Origin: Brachypodius melanocephalos
Taxonomy: Eukaryota > Chordata > Aves > Passeriformes > Pycnonotidae
Direction of reading: 5' to 3'
DNA length: 64,000 bases
NCBI GenBank assembly: GCA_013398615.1
Contig: VZSR01000055.1
Span: 6,690,374 to 6,754,373, forward strand
In this document: positions 52,734 through 64,000 of the stretch, piece by piece
Numbering within the stretch: position 1 is the first letter of the stretch
Layout of the letters: each line of letters opens with the position of its first letter
Position numbers and translations under genes: made by a program
Notes under the pieces: model-generated
What the model saw: only the letters and a program-made list of their open reading frames with translations
Database searches by the model: none
What the model was told of the DNA's origin: nothing

Positions 52734-54828
52734 AAACACCTGTCAGATCAATCCTGCTGCTGACATCCCAGTCTGTTTTGGAAGAAGGCTGTTGCTTTTC
52801 TCAGGAATCCATCAAGTGGAAAGTTTTCTATGAACACAAACACTTATGCACCCCACGCTATATTAATCTGAATTCCAGTTTCCAAGGGACGTTTGACATT
52901 AGTTCCTAGCTCACTCAAATGTATCATTCTTTGTTTCCTACATAATAAAAAATTAAACAAAGACTCTCAAATTACTAATTAGATGCCATTGCTTAAATAA
53001 GTGTGCACAGAAGCAGTGGCCAAAATAAAGGAGTTCTAATTTTAATGAAAGGACAGCAGTGTACAACTGATATTTGACCAAGCAGGGAGTAGAAATTTCT
53101 TTTAGGAGAACAAAAGCATAATTTAAAACAAAACAAAACAAAAAAAACCCCCAAGTTTACAATCAAATGTCTTAAATCAGCAAGCTGGGATTCTTGACTT
53201 AAATACAATTAAAATCAGCAATAGATTTAAAAAATAGATTTAAAACCAGAAGTAGGTAAATGAAATAACCATTTCCTCTCCTGACAGATAAAGCTCCAGA
53301 ATCCCCTTTGCCAAGAAAATAGGAAATTTCAAGAAAAATTGAGTATTTAAAATAAATTACACCTATTGCAGCCCTGCTTCATATAAAATACCATAATAAT
53401 CCAAGATATTGTTTAGGAAAACAATAAAAGGAAGGCAAAAATGACCTTAAATAGGATGGTGAATGGTAAAATCCAGCTTTCCCACCCTTCCCCACCAGGA
53501 ATGCAGTCACACACAGGCTGTATCTATACACAGGAATACAACAGGAAAAATTAAACCGGGTGTAACAACAACAAACAGAATGGAATCCATTCAGATCCTC
53601 CCACTATCGAATTCCTTGGATGATGACTGTTGGAATGGGCACAAATTCGAAATACAAAAATCCAGAAGATAAAAGATGTCGGTTCACTGCCACTCTACCT
53701 TTGCTAGGACTGTGTAAGGCACTTGAGGAGTTCAGAGCACGATAAAAACCCAGATTTTTCTTCAGCTCTCACCATTCCTTTGGAATGGCACCAATGCCAA
53801 ACCCCAGAGCTCCAGGGGCTTCTGTGCCATATAACTAATCCCTGCAAAGTTTTTATCCAAGAAGCCTGACAACAGCCTTGCAAGGGAAATGTCAGTAATT
53901 CCTTTCCAGGGATATGGAAAACAAAAATCCAGACAAATGACAGATCTTGCTCCAAGTCACACAAGAACTCAGCTCCTGTGTCCATGCTGAGTCCCTGCTT
54001 TTGTCTTTCCCTGGCATTGATGGCAAGGCATCTCTTGCCACCTCTCCCCTTTAAACCTAAAAAAAAAAAAACCCTTGGCACACTGCAAAAGAGTTCATTT
54101 TCAAGAGAGAAAAACATAACTTTGCCTTTGACAACTGTTTTTTACATTGAAATATCCTCTTGAACAAGAGGATTTTCCATACTGGAAAAGGTGTGAAAGC
54201 TCTCCAGATTCTCCTTGCCAAGTTTTAATCAGAATATTCCAGGACTAACTTCCCAAGCATGGAAAGTGGGAAGGTTTTGGGTTTTCCCAGTCCCACGGGG
54301 AGTTCTGCTGCTGAGGAATGAACAAAAAAGGTCAATTCCACTGTGGATCCGCAGTGTTCCGTGACCTCCAGCAGCTCCATTCATAATTCATGGTGTTGAC
54401 ACTCCTACCTGCTGCTTGAGAAAGATGAGCACAGACAAACACAACATGAGGAAGAGCTTATTCCTTCTTCCACTCTCCCAACAGAAAAACAACAACAACA
54501 AAAAGGAATAGGCTGAAGAAGCAGAGTAGGGATTAATCCCAGAAGAATACATTTATTACTTCCATGCAAGCCCCTGGCCGTTCATGTGTACACTCACAGA
54601 AAGCAAGTGTTACATATTATTTTTAACAGGTAAACATAGTCATTTACCTTTGTAATTATCAGTTTGAAACAGCAGGGAAGGAGACATCCCTGTGAAATGG
54701 GATACATCCCTGGGATACGGAAACAGCCAAGAGCGTTTAGATGGTTCAAAACTGAATGTTGCCAAACATGGGAAACTTCTGAAGTTCTGCTAAGTGGGGA
54801 AAATTGACAATAGGAAAGTGCTTAATTT
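52734..54828. other. unique intronic sequence
   Basis: No gene was recognised. (AAAAC)n lies at 53124-53148 and an (AAC)n patch near 54486-54503. The minus frame 53704-54117 has no domain. Confidence 0.45.
53124..53148. repeat. (AAAAC)n simple repeat
   Basis: Three to four AAAAC-type units run into an A-run and then five C. Confidence 0.8.
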
Positions 54829-55502
54829 ATACAATCCCAGAATGGCTTGGGTGGTAAGGACTGTAAAGATCACCCAGTTCCAACCCCTGCCATGGGCAGA
54901 GACACCTTCCACCAGGTCAGGATGTCCCAAGCCCCATCCAACCTGGCCTTGGACACTGCTAGGGATGGGGCTGCTCTGGGAAACTTGGGCCCGGGACTCA
55001 GCATCCTTGCAGGGAGCAATTCCTTCCCATTATCCCATTCATCCCTGCCCTCTGCCAGTGGAAAGCCATTCCCTGTGTCCTGTCCCTCCATCCCTTGTCC
55101 CCAGTCCCTCTCCAGCTCTCCTGGAGCCCCTTTAGGCCCTGGAAGGGCTCTGAGCTCTCCCTGGAGCCTTCTCCTCTCCAGGTGAGCACCCCCAGCTCTC
55201 CCAGCCTGGCTCCAGAGCAGAGGGCCTCCAGCCCTGGAGCACCTCCAGGCCTCCTCTGGGCTCTCTCCAGCAGCTCCAGGTCCTTGTGTTGCTGGCCCAG
55301 GGCTGGGGCAGCTCTGCAGGTGGGGTCTCACCTGAGCACAGGGGCAGAGGGGCAGAATCCCCCCTGAGCCCAGGGCAGGGAAATTTCTGAGTGCCAATAC
55401 ACATGGCCAGGGCATGCCCAGCTTTTCATCCCTCAGCACCCCCAAATCCTTGTCCCCAGGGCTGCCCTCCAGCCATTCCCTGCCCAGCCTGGGTTTGTGT
55501 TA
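54829..55502 (-). mobile_element. longest CR1 copy: ORF2 3' part plus 3' end
   Basis: The reverse CR1 starts at its tail (tacaatcccagaatggcttg) and continues through ccatgggcagagacaccttc, ccaacctggccttggacact, ccattccctgtgtcctgtcc, ccctggagccttctcctctc and ctcctctgggctctctccag to ggtctcacctgagcacaggg. Beyond about 55380 it still matches CR1 (catgcccagcttttcatccc, cagcacccccaaatccttgt), reaching further into ORF2 than any other copy here. It is in sense with FAM168A. Confidence 0.93.
54870..55445 (-). pseudogene. CR1 ORF2 C-terminal remnant (open 191 codons)
   Basis: This frame starts MGVLRDEKLGMPW and continues with GILPLCPCAQVRPHLQSC, the CR1 ORF2 region after the reverse-transcriptase catalytic core (usual form DEKLDM…GILPLYSALVRPHLEYC). 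It ends with VSKARLDGAW, matching the ORF2 C-terminus (FKARLDGAL). The catalytic core is absent, so it cannot be an active polymerase. It is a broken LINE remnant and not a host gene. Confidence 0.85.
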
Positions 55503-57604
55503 ACTCCAGGAGGGCTCCTTCTCCTCCCAGCAAGCACCGTGGCCATTAGCACACGATGACAAGCCGGGGTCATGTCGTGGAACACTCCAGCATGTGGAGT
55601 ATCACGTGTTTAGTTTGTATGCAATTAAGACCATTTCATTGTCTCATCAGGTTCCCTGTGATACCCAATTAAACAATAACACAAGGAAAGCGCTCTTAAT
55701 TAATGAGGAAAATGCTCTACAAGCTAGACACAGGTGTGTGTGTATCTCAAGTAGGGCCTGAAATGGTTGAACACATCATTTAATCTTTATTAAAAAAATC
55801 CCCACTCAAATTTGTATCTAATTACCTCAATAGCAGGAATCTTTCTGATTTCTTCCACGGGGGTTAAATTTCTTCGCAATATTCAACAATCAAGTGGTTT
55901 ATAAAAGACTCAAATTAAAACTGACACATGAAGTGCAAGAATGATCACAATTTAGGCATCGTTATTCTGGGGATGGAACAAATTTGGTTTAAACCATCTT
56001 TCTCCTTGCAATGTTTTTACAAAATCAATCTCCTCTATTGGTATTGAATGAGCACATCTGTGTTTATTCTTATATCAGCTCTGCTATTTGGGTTGAGCTA
56101 AATGAAAGCCCACCCCGACTGTTAGATTAGTCAGGGCAACATCTTTTAAAGAAAGATACTGGAAAAAGGCAGAATATCATCCTAAGTCTCATTCTTACAT
56201 GCTTCAGTGAACAGAATGGCAAAATTTAACTGCAAAAAACGACATTTCCATCAAGTGCAGCAGTTTTGTACCCCAGTTTCTTCAACTAAGTCGAGTGGAC
56301 GTGTGTCCTTCAATGCATTAAACACACAGACCCATTTTAAAGAACTGTATGGAAAATCATTGGAGCTGGTATGGACAACTTGGATAACCTTTATCTCCCA
56401 TTTCCCACTGCTTGGTTTCAGTGACATTCCAATCTGAATCAGTTGGAATTAACCAAGCCACAGTTTTCCACCTTTGGTGAGAATCAAATATGGAAACATA
56501 GTCCTAAATTCTGACTTTAGGAGCAGGAATTGGAAGGAACATTAGTTGCAGGGAGTGAGGCACAAGAAAATCTGCCCTTGCCTTTCTTCCCAGATCCTCA
56601 GGCACAGTCACCTTCCCTAGGAGATCAGCCTTCCACCTCTTCAGCTCTTTTTTCCCCAGATAGCAGAAGAAACCAGCTTTCTAGAAACTCCAGTCTTACT
56701 CACAGCACAATAAAAGTCCTTGATTTTTAAAAAATATTGTTAAAAATTTTCAAAGGAGCTATCCAGGCTACGGCAGCCTGCCCAAAATCTTCTACAGTAG
56801 ATTCCTATGGGGAAAGGTTGATAAAGAGGACAGAGCTGTCAACCAGTACTTTCATAACCTCCCACCCTAGTTTTTCATCAGAAGGTTCTCCCCTAAGCTC
56901 TGCATTTCTTACTTCAGCTGCTCATTTTCAGCTCTTGAAAGTTTCGGTACAAAGGAGCCACAGAGACAATTTTTTCCTCTTTGATCAATCACGTCCCACT
57001 GTTCAGAAAACAGGCTCCAAACCATTAATCTTGCTTATGTTATCCAAACGCTTGCTAGGATCTCATCTTTCTTATGATTTATTTAGCACCGAGCCCCCTG
57101 ACAATACATCTGAGGTATTCTTAGATCACTTCAAACATCAGTCAGGCCAGGAGTTCTGATGAACTGGCAGGGATGAGTTTTAGAGCAGACAAAGACTGAT
57201 CAATGCACGTGGCACTTCTGGAAATGCCATGAACAGTGCCCAGCTGTCCCTTGGTGAAGTTTGGCTTCAAGGAGCACCAGGGATCACCTGGAGACATCCA
57301 GGTACCACAGTACATCACCTGGAGCCAGAGGATTTCAACTGAGGCTTTGTCTTGCTGCTCACAGGATTCTTGCTGCGTCGTTTTACCTGGCGCTGGCACG
57401 CACTTGAAACTCCATTTTATACAGTTCCCTAAGTTATTCTCTCAGGACACAGTAGCCAGAGGTGAACATTTGGGATTTGGGGAGAAAGAAAGTTTATATA
57501 TAGCAATTATAGTGGTGGTGCACTGCATAAATCCCTCCCTTAACGGGTGCTGTGTGGAGACCCACAGGTATTTTACAGCTTGGAGAGATTCTCTCGTAAC
57601 CTGA
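55503..57604. other. unique sequence with a conserved-looking block
   Basis: No gene was recognised. Bases 55540-55720 (gtatcacgtgtttagtttgt, gcaattaagaccatttcatt, cgctcttaattaatgaggaa) are AT-rich but retain CpGs, an E-box CACGTG and homeodomain words, so they are a candidate conserved element. Confidence 0.45.
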
Positions 57605-57957
57605 GGAAGCTGGGGAGAAAAGAAGGCTCAGGGAGGACCTTCTGGCTCTGCACAACTCCCTGACAGGAGAGTGGAGCCAGGTGGGGTCAGGCTCTGCTCC
57701 CAAGGAACAGGGACAATACAAGAGGAAACAGCCCCAAGTTGAGCCAGGGGAGGTTTAGATTGGTTATTGTGCAAATTCCTTTCTGGAAAGGGTTGTCCAG
57801 GGCAGCAGGGAGTCCCCATCCCTGGAGGGATTTCAAAGCTGTGTGGATGTGGCATTTGGGGACATGGGTCAGTGGTGGCCTTGGCAGTGGTGAGGAATGG
57901 TTGGACTTTGTGGTCTTGGAGGGCTTTTCCAACCTTAACAATTCTGTGATTCTATAT
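57605..57957 (+). mobile_element. CR1 LINE fragment, CR1-X/Y-like, well kept
   Basis: It reads aaaagaaggctcagggagga, cacaactccctgacaggaga, gtcaggctctgctcccaagg, acaagaggaaacagccccaa, ccaggggaggtttagattgg, gagggatttcaaagctgtgt, ggatgtggcatttggggaca and ggtggccttggcagtggtga, ending cttttccaaccttaacaatt with tail ctgtgattctatatagg. It is the fullest copy of this lineage in the window. Confidence 0.93.
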
Positions 57958-58846
57958 AGGGGAATACATTTATTATAGAAATATAAATCTTTTTAACCTT
58001 CACTCTCAGCAATCCAGTTCCATTCCCATATTCACCATGTGCTCCACAACATTTTCGAGCTTGTCTCCAGTTCCAGTTAATTTGAGCTGTATCCCAAACC
58101 CACCCTTCCCACTGTGCCATCCTCTGCAGCAATTTTAAACTGGAATGAGGTGGTAATTCTAATGTGAAGGTTGGCCTATGAACTAAAACCCAATGTTTCA
58201 ATCAGCAAACTCCATCAGCCCCTCACAGAACTCCTGTGCCACGGCCAGGGGTTAACAGTGCCTGGTGCCTTCCTGTGATTCTTTCTGCCTGGATCGAAAA
58301 TACTGTTCATAGTTTCATCCATTTAAAAGTCACCCACAACCAACCTAATCCTCAACAAGAACATGCCCTGCATTGGTCTCTATAGTTTTGAAGGAAAAGT
58401 GATCAATTTTAGAGATGAGAAATGCTCTTTTCCTTGGATCATTCATCCCAAAAGGCAGTTCACCTTTAAAGGGTTCTTCCTTTAAAACACTGATTTCCTT
58501 GGATGCCTGGAATTTTCTCTGGGATGCTCCTGTAGTCAGACTTTCCCTCTGATAAGCCAACCAGACTTAGCTCTGTGCTTCTCTGGGTGTGTTTTTTCTA
58601 GTCCTCAGACTATTTCTGCGTTTCTTCTGTTCCCCTGCAATTTATCCAGGAGCTATTTCTGGATGTTGAAATGGAAATCATACACAGGGAAGTCACAAGC
58701 ACCAAAGACAGAAATGAAATCTGTTCTCTTCTAAATATTTTCTTGCTCATACACCTAAAAACTTAAAAAAAAAAATCGCCTCTTTTGCTACAACATCACT
58801 GTCACCTGCTGTGTAATCTCTTTGAGCACCACTGCTCCTAACACAA
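57958..58846. other. unique intronic sequence
   Basis: No gene, RNA or named repeat was recognised. Confidence 0.4.
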
Positions 58847-58916
58847 CTCTCTCAGAGCCCCTTTAGGCACTGAAAGGTGCTAAAAGATCTCCCTGGAGCC
58901 TCCTTCTCTCCAGGCT
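58847..58916 (-). mobile_element. CR1 internal scrap
   Basis: Seventy bases of reverse CR1 middle are present: ctctctcagagcccctttag, gcactgaaaggtgctaaaag, atctccctggagcctccttc and tctccaggctccc. Both ends are lost. Confidence 0.78.
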
Positions 58917-60849
58917 CCCAAAATCCTGTTGCATCCACTGCTGGATCATTGAAATCCTTCTGAAACCCATCCACTTGACCACAATATCGCATTTGTAATA
59001 TGATTAATATATTTATTTGCTAACATCCTGCCAATTTTCTCCATCAGGATATCACTTGGTATGAAAATGCCTCCCAGGTCACAATTTAAACAAGAGCTTC
59101 CCTGGATCCATCCCAGAGGTTTCAGCAAGGCACCAGGTCTGCAGGAAGGCAGGAGCAGGGTGAGTTCTCAGTGCTGCTGCTCTGCTTTGGGCTACTTAAT
59201 TGGAAACAGTAATTTAAGCACAGTCAACTCGATTTAATTTCCTAGTGATGACAAAAACTGGCAACCTATTTAGGTACTATTAACTTAAAATTAAGCTGAT
59301 ATTAACTTGACTGTAAGTAGAAAGCAGATCTCCTCTAACAGGACTGAGTTCCAGTCTTTAAGCACCCCTTTATTCATTGGCTGTCTCTGGGTGTTCTCAC
59401 ATAAAACCATTTTTAAAATATGTTTATTGTAGACAGGGCAGAATTCTGAATAGGTATGTTGAAACCAATAACCTTTGAAAAATGGATTTTCACAACCTTC
59501 CTGATCTATGGATTTAAAGAGACACAAGTTTTGAGAAACTACATAACCCAAAGTGAAAAACCACATAAGAACACAATGATGTCTTTAACCTCTAATGATG
59601 GCTTCTCACCCATTCTGTAAAGACTGTATTCAGAAATAAATCTCAGATAATCTGGGATGATGGACATGAAGCAAAATCTTTTAATTTTCCACTTTATTTT
59701 AGCATGTGAGAACAAAATTGTGAGAGCTTGCTAATAATGTGTATTACGGACACACTGCCAAGCAGGAATAAATTATCCCTGTGTAGAAGAATCCCTCTGA
59801 AATGAAACACTGAAGGAACAGCAATTTTAATGGATCAGCTTGATTTTCAAGGCATTTTGGGAAACAAAATTGGCTTTAAAAATAATGTACCTCCACGCTT
59901 TTTTCTTCTGAAATCAGAGTGACACAGTTATCTTGAAAAAACCATTTTTAATGGCTTCCAGCTCTCTAACTTCCCTGAGTTATCTGATAACACTCTGGCT
60001 TCACTTGCCAGTGTTAATTTGGCTTGTTCCTGCACTCCTGTGTGTTGCCTGCAAATACAAAAATGAACCAAATCAGGAAGAAAGCACCAGGGTTAATTAT
60101 AATCAGTACCAAAATCTCGAGTGCTATTTGTGGCAGCAGTGGATTTTTATCCGCTCTCCGAGCATGAGCCACTCGGTAAAACAAACACAGAGGAGAACTC
60201 AGGAACTGTGTGGCAATGGATTCAGGTGCTTTTTGAGAAGGTTTAAAACAGATACTCTGAATCCTCTGTGCAGAGTCTCTGTTTGCCCAATTTTGGTGGT
60301 TTCTTACTGGATTCAGCTACTTGAAACGAATGTAAAATGCCCAGGGGTTTTATAACCTCTCATGCTGCTGATCCTTCCTACTGTTACCACTCTGGCAGGA
60401 AACACGACTCCCAGAAAACTGCTCCAATTAAAACAGATTTCCGCTCTCCCTACCAAGAATAGACTCTGGATACTCCCCAGTAACTTTAAAATGGATAGTC
60501 CCATTAAATTATTTCAATATAAAAAGATCTGCAGACAGTACGGATATCGAACTAAGCATCTTCATGAGAACACACCTCAGGTAAATTTAATATCTGGGGG
60601 TTTTTTCCGCTCTCTCTTTACTTAATGGCAATATCCCTAAAAGTACAACAGCTCCTGGTGTCTACCTTGAGGCAGGAAAAGAAACACTGCCCAGTTTTCT
60701 CCTCCCTTGGGCCAGGCCATGCTCCTGGAACCCTGCCAGTATCTCCAGAGGGCAGACAGAAACCAAAAGCCAAAAAATAAGAGATAGTTTTACCCAATGT
60801 TCTTCCCACTATATTAGGGTAAACATAAACACCCACAGAAAGCAAGAAA

Positions 60850-60872
60850 TATGAAAAAAATATGAAAAAAAA
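60850..60872. repeat. two-unit A-rich tandem
   Basis: tatgaaaaaaa is repeated as tatgaaaaaaaa directly after it. Confidence 0.75.
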
Positions 60873-62825
60873 TCATAAAAAGGTAAAAATCATAGGGAGG
60901 TCAGGTAAAACCTAACCTAAACTGAAGACACAACTTCCTCCAGGAAGAAAAAACTTCATGATCCATAAGCCCCATGGCTTATCCTGATAGCCAGAAAATC
61001 CTGATAAGACCAAAAAAAACATATCCCAGAATCAATGTCCTCCCTGCCCCAAGAGAAAACTCTGCTGAGGTCCTTTCAGATTTAAAAACAAGATTGTCAA
61101 TGAAGTAAAGCCCAGCTAATCCTGACTGCCAGCACAGTCCTGAGGAGAGAGGTCTCACGCGGAGAGAAGATTCAAATCAAGATTTTCAGAGATCAAAGGC
61201 AGCAGCCTGAACTGCAAACCTGAGCGAGGGTGACACCAGAGCAGTCCCCACAGCCCTGGTGTCACAGCAGAGACATTTCCATGTGGCAGGAGTCAATTGG
61301 CTCTGAAACCTGTCTAAGACTTTAAATATAGGGCACAATAAAGGAGCCCACCACAGAGGGTCCACAACCTTCCCATTCTTTCATGTGGCAGATAATGGGG
61401 GGAAGTTGTCACTGTAGCATCTTCCAGTGTTTCATTTATCCCTCTCAGCAAGTGCAGACATCACCAACCCTTCTTGCCTCATTCCAAACGGGAAACTGAG
61501 GCACTGCTTATGCAGTTTGGGAACTGGAGGGAAATTTGGGGCATGGAAAGAAGCAGATGCCAATCTTCAACCATCAGATCACGAGAGCATCGTTCATCCC
61601 TAGCAAATTATGAGCCACAAGGTAAGAGGTTGGAGATTTGGGTTCTCTGGCAGGGAATGAAGAAGTTCAGCACAAGGCTGAAAATTCATCACAAAAAAAA
61701 TCTCCACTGAAGACAATTCTGTTACGTGGAGTTTGGTTAAAGGCAGCAACACTGGCCACAAACAGAGGAAAAAAAGATTCCCAGGGGCTCAACACCAACA
61801 CAGAATGTCAGGCGTTTGTGTCAGGAGAAGGAGAAAATACACAAACTGTAGGGAATGGGATGGAACACGCACAGTCAAGTGCCAGGAACGTCAGTGAAGA
61901 GCATCAGGAAAGCAGGAGAAAGTCAAGGACATCCAGGGAAACACCCACGGTGAAAGTCACACTAAACTCTACGTGTGTATTTAGTGCTGGCAGTAAAAAA
62001 CGACCTTGGATTATGGAGAAAAATGGTTTCCTGCTGCTTTCTCCAGCCTGTGTTCAGAAAAACCGGCCTCTGCTTTGTGGATCAGCATGGTGGCCTCCAA
62101 GAAATAACTGGCTGCCATGGATTTCCTCTTCCCACAGATGAGCACCAATATTGGCTGATCACTGTGGACACAAGAAGTAACTGTGCCAGCGTCAGCTGGA
62201 ACCAAGCAGGTGAGGAAAGATCTCAGGGATCCTGGAAAAGAACTCCAAGGGAAAGCCTGCGTCAAGGGCTGGCAATCGTCACATGGCGCCATGCCAGGCT
62301 TTTCCGTCCCACTGGCTCGAGGGTGCCAAGAGGAGCCAAAGAGGAGCTGGGAGGAGCTGCCTCCCAAACCAGCAGGAATCTGCTTCCAAGCAGGACAGCG
62401 GCTTTTGGCGAGCCTGGAGCTCAGGAAGAGGCATGAACTGCAAGCTGCAAATCTCTCTTACAAAGCAGTGCCTCAAAATGCCAATGCTGTTTGCTCCACG
62501 CTGCATCCACAGGCTCCTTGCACATCCACAGGCTGTTGATCCCTGAGCTAAAAGATGCACCCAGTACCAGATGCAAGAGAAAGCCCCCAAAAAATCATGG
62601 AACTGAACAAGGCTGCACAACTGATGGGAGAATATTTGGATTTGAATGATGGAGCAATAATGGAGGGAAGGGAGAGACCACGAATTGCAGAGCCAGCATC
62701 TTTCCAACTAATAAGACACCTTCCCAGATGAAACTGCTGATGCATCCAGGAAAGGCATAAGCTGAACACAGGAGAAGGACACTTAGAAGGGGAAATGAGG
62801 CACAAAGTCAGACAAGAGCGTTCAT

Positions 62826-62839
62826 AAAAAAAAAAAAAA
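62826..62839. repeat. poly(A), 14 bases, then (TAA)n
   Basis: An A-run followed by taataat; a simple low-complexity tract. Confidence 0.85.
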
Positions 62840-63490
62840 TAATAATTTTCTGTTGCTATATATGGATGCAGGGAGTCTGGATAACAAGCAGGAACAAATG
62901 AAATCCTGGCCAGCAGTAAGAAAAAAATGAGCATGTGACTGGACTTGAAAATCATTAGTCCCATGATGTTCAGATATGAAAGGAAGAGATGGCTGTAATG
63001 TATCCCTAAAAAAAAAGGTAGGAAGGCTCCCCCACCTCTCTGACAGTTATCAACACTGCAGGAAAACTGAATTTCCAGGGCAGAAATTTGGTGTGTTTTA
63101 AGGAGTGAAGCCAGAAGGAGGCACTGGGAAGCACCAAGACAGGTAGGTGAGTCTACACTGGGAAAAAACCCATGTGGGGTTAGAGAGGAGACAGGAGGGA
63201 AACAGAAATTCTCTTGCAGGAAGTAATTACAAGAGATTAGCTGCCCAAAATCCTAGGTGACAATTTGTAACACCAAGTAACTGATCTGGGCCTCATTAGA
63301 AGCAATAAAGCTGCAGAAATCATCGGACTGGAAGCCTTGACAGTGCAGAAAAAGAACAGGCTCGTATTTAAATATATCTCAGTTTAGTAATTCAATCAAG
63401 ATTGCAAAATGTCTTGATTTCAATAATTGATTTTAAGCTGTATGACATTTGTGCTTTCTTAGTTATCATCTTAACGAAATATCAACATAA

Positions 63491-63550
63491 TCACAGGCTC
63501 ATAGAATCATTTGGGTTGGGAAAGACCTTTAAGATACTGAGTCCAACTGT
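63491..63550 (-). mobile_element. CR1 3'-end fragment, short
   Basis: tcacaggctcatagaatcat, ttgggttgggaaagaccttt and aagatactgagtccaactgt form the reverse CR1 end with two tail units kept. Confidence 0.82.
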
Positions 63551-64000
63551 AATGAAAATTGGCATCACTTGATTTTCCACAAATACAATGCCACAGAGGA
63601 AAAATTAAGGAATTTGCATATAGATGATCCACTCAGCAAGTTTCAAAGTGCTTTTGGGATCAAAAAGGAAACAGCTCCAGAGTGAAGTTTGAAAAAGCTT
63701 CTGGGGCAAATCAGAGATTGAACTTCCCTCACAATCAGTGGGAAGACACCAGAAAGATTATTTAACAATTTCTATAAAAGCAATTACAGGACACAGCCAA
63801 AGTGAAACAACACGGGTGGGTCAAGACCAAGCTGTGTCAAACCAAACCAGCCTGTTGAAACCCAATAAAGAGGAGTGCAAGAGCAGTGTGTACTGTGCAG
63901 GTGGAGAAGTCGTCCCAGCTGGGCTGATGGACAGGAGAAAACAACCCTGAGGGGATATTGGATCACAAGTAAAATGTCAACAATACAATGGAATTGCCAG
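63551..64000. other. unique sequence to the window edge
   Basis: No gene or repeat was recognised. Frames 63738-63950 and 63784-63966 are antisense to each other and show no domain. Confidence 0.4.

Larger units (their letters stand above)
58917..63490. other. unique intronic sequence, 4.6 kb, CR1-free
   Basis: No gene was recognised. Frames 59933-60355, 61638-62141, 61975-62436 and 62279-62707 overlap on opposite strands and show no domain. Two simple tracts are listed separately. The 61000-62900 part is purine-rich on the plus strand. Confidence 0.45.
9215..64000 (-). other. FAM168A: FAM168A 5' UTR intron (upstream, partial)
   Basis: Everything to the right of the splice acceptor is upstream of the coding exon in transcript direction. 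I saw no other gene, so it is best read as the long first intron of FAM168A, which is also very long in mammals. The usual CpG-island first exon was not identified. An alternative first exon could lie near 45595 (see findings). An intergenic part at the right end cannot be excluded. Confidence 0.65.

Noticed and set aside
54870..55445. Possible host gene of 191 codons
   Set aside because: The translation is the CR1 ORF2 C-terminus (GILPL…VRPHL…ARLDGAW), so it is listed as a LINE remnant.
59933..60355. 140-codon plus-strand frame with a hydrophobic N-terminus resembling a membrane protein
   Set aside because: The hydrophobic stretch is short, there is no homology I recognise, and there is no splice or promoter support.
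1..64000. CRISPR array, tRNA, rRNA, bacterial operon or phage module
   Set aside because: There are no regularly spaced identical repeats, no cloverleaf-like sequence with the A/B boxes and no long tightly packed frames. The CR1 content and spliced exon identify nuclear vertebrate DNA.

Overview
This window is vertebrate nuclear DNA, almost certainly from a bird and possibly a songbird. The main evidence is about 35 fragments of CR1 LINE retrotransposons, recognisable by their ORF2 C-terminus and short 3' tail (…ttccaacccaaaccattctgtgattc), from several sub-lineages in both orientations. There is no bacterial, phage or organelle gene organisation. The many short open reading frames are chance frames or CR1 remnants.

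One protein-coding exon can be supported: the first coding exon of FAM168A (also called TCRP1) on the minus strand at 9127-9214. It has 18 bases of 5' UTR, then a start codon and 23 codons plus one base, flanked by a strong 3' splice site and a 5' splice site. Bases 1-9126 are then the beginning of the next intron. Bases 9215 to 64000 are upstream of the exon and are best read as the long 5' UTR intron of the same gene. No further FAM168A coding exon was found to the left. The usual first exon and promoter were not recognised and probably lie beyond 64000.

Layout: 1-9126, downstream intron with six CR1 pieces and several AT-rich, conserved-looking stretches; 9127-9214, exon; 9215-64000, upstream intron with the remaining CR1 fragments, homopolymer and dinucleotide tracts, an unusual 114-base A/C-only tract (15906-16019), a perfect 9-bp hairpin (39758-39778) and a CpG-dense patch (about 45660-45960). 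That patch lies just upstream, in gene orientation, of a good minus-strand splice donor at 45595/45594, making it a candidate alternative first exon. The longest CR1 copy is at 54829-55502 (minus) and keeps a 191-codon open remnant of ORF2.

No new defence, mobile or enzymatic system was seen. The points worth following up are the exon itself, the candidate alternative promoter, the AT-rich stretches that look like conserved non-coding elements, and the CR1 copies that record small deletions, duplications and inverted pairing.
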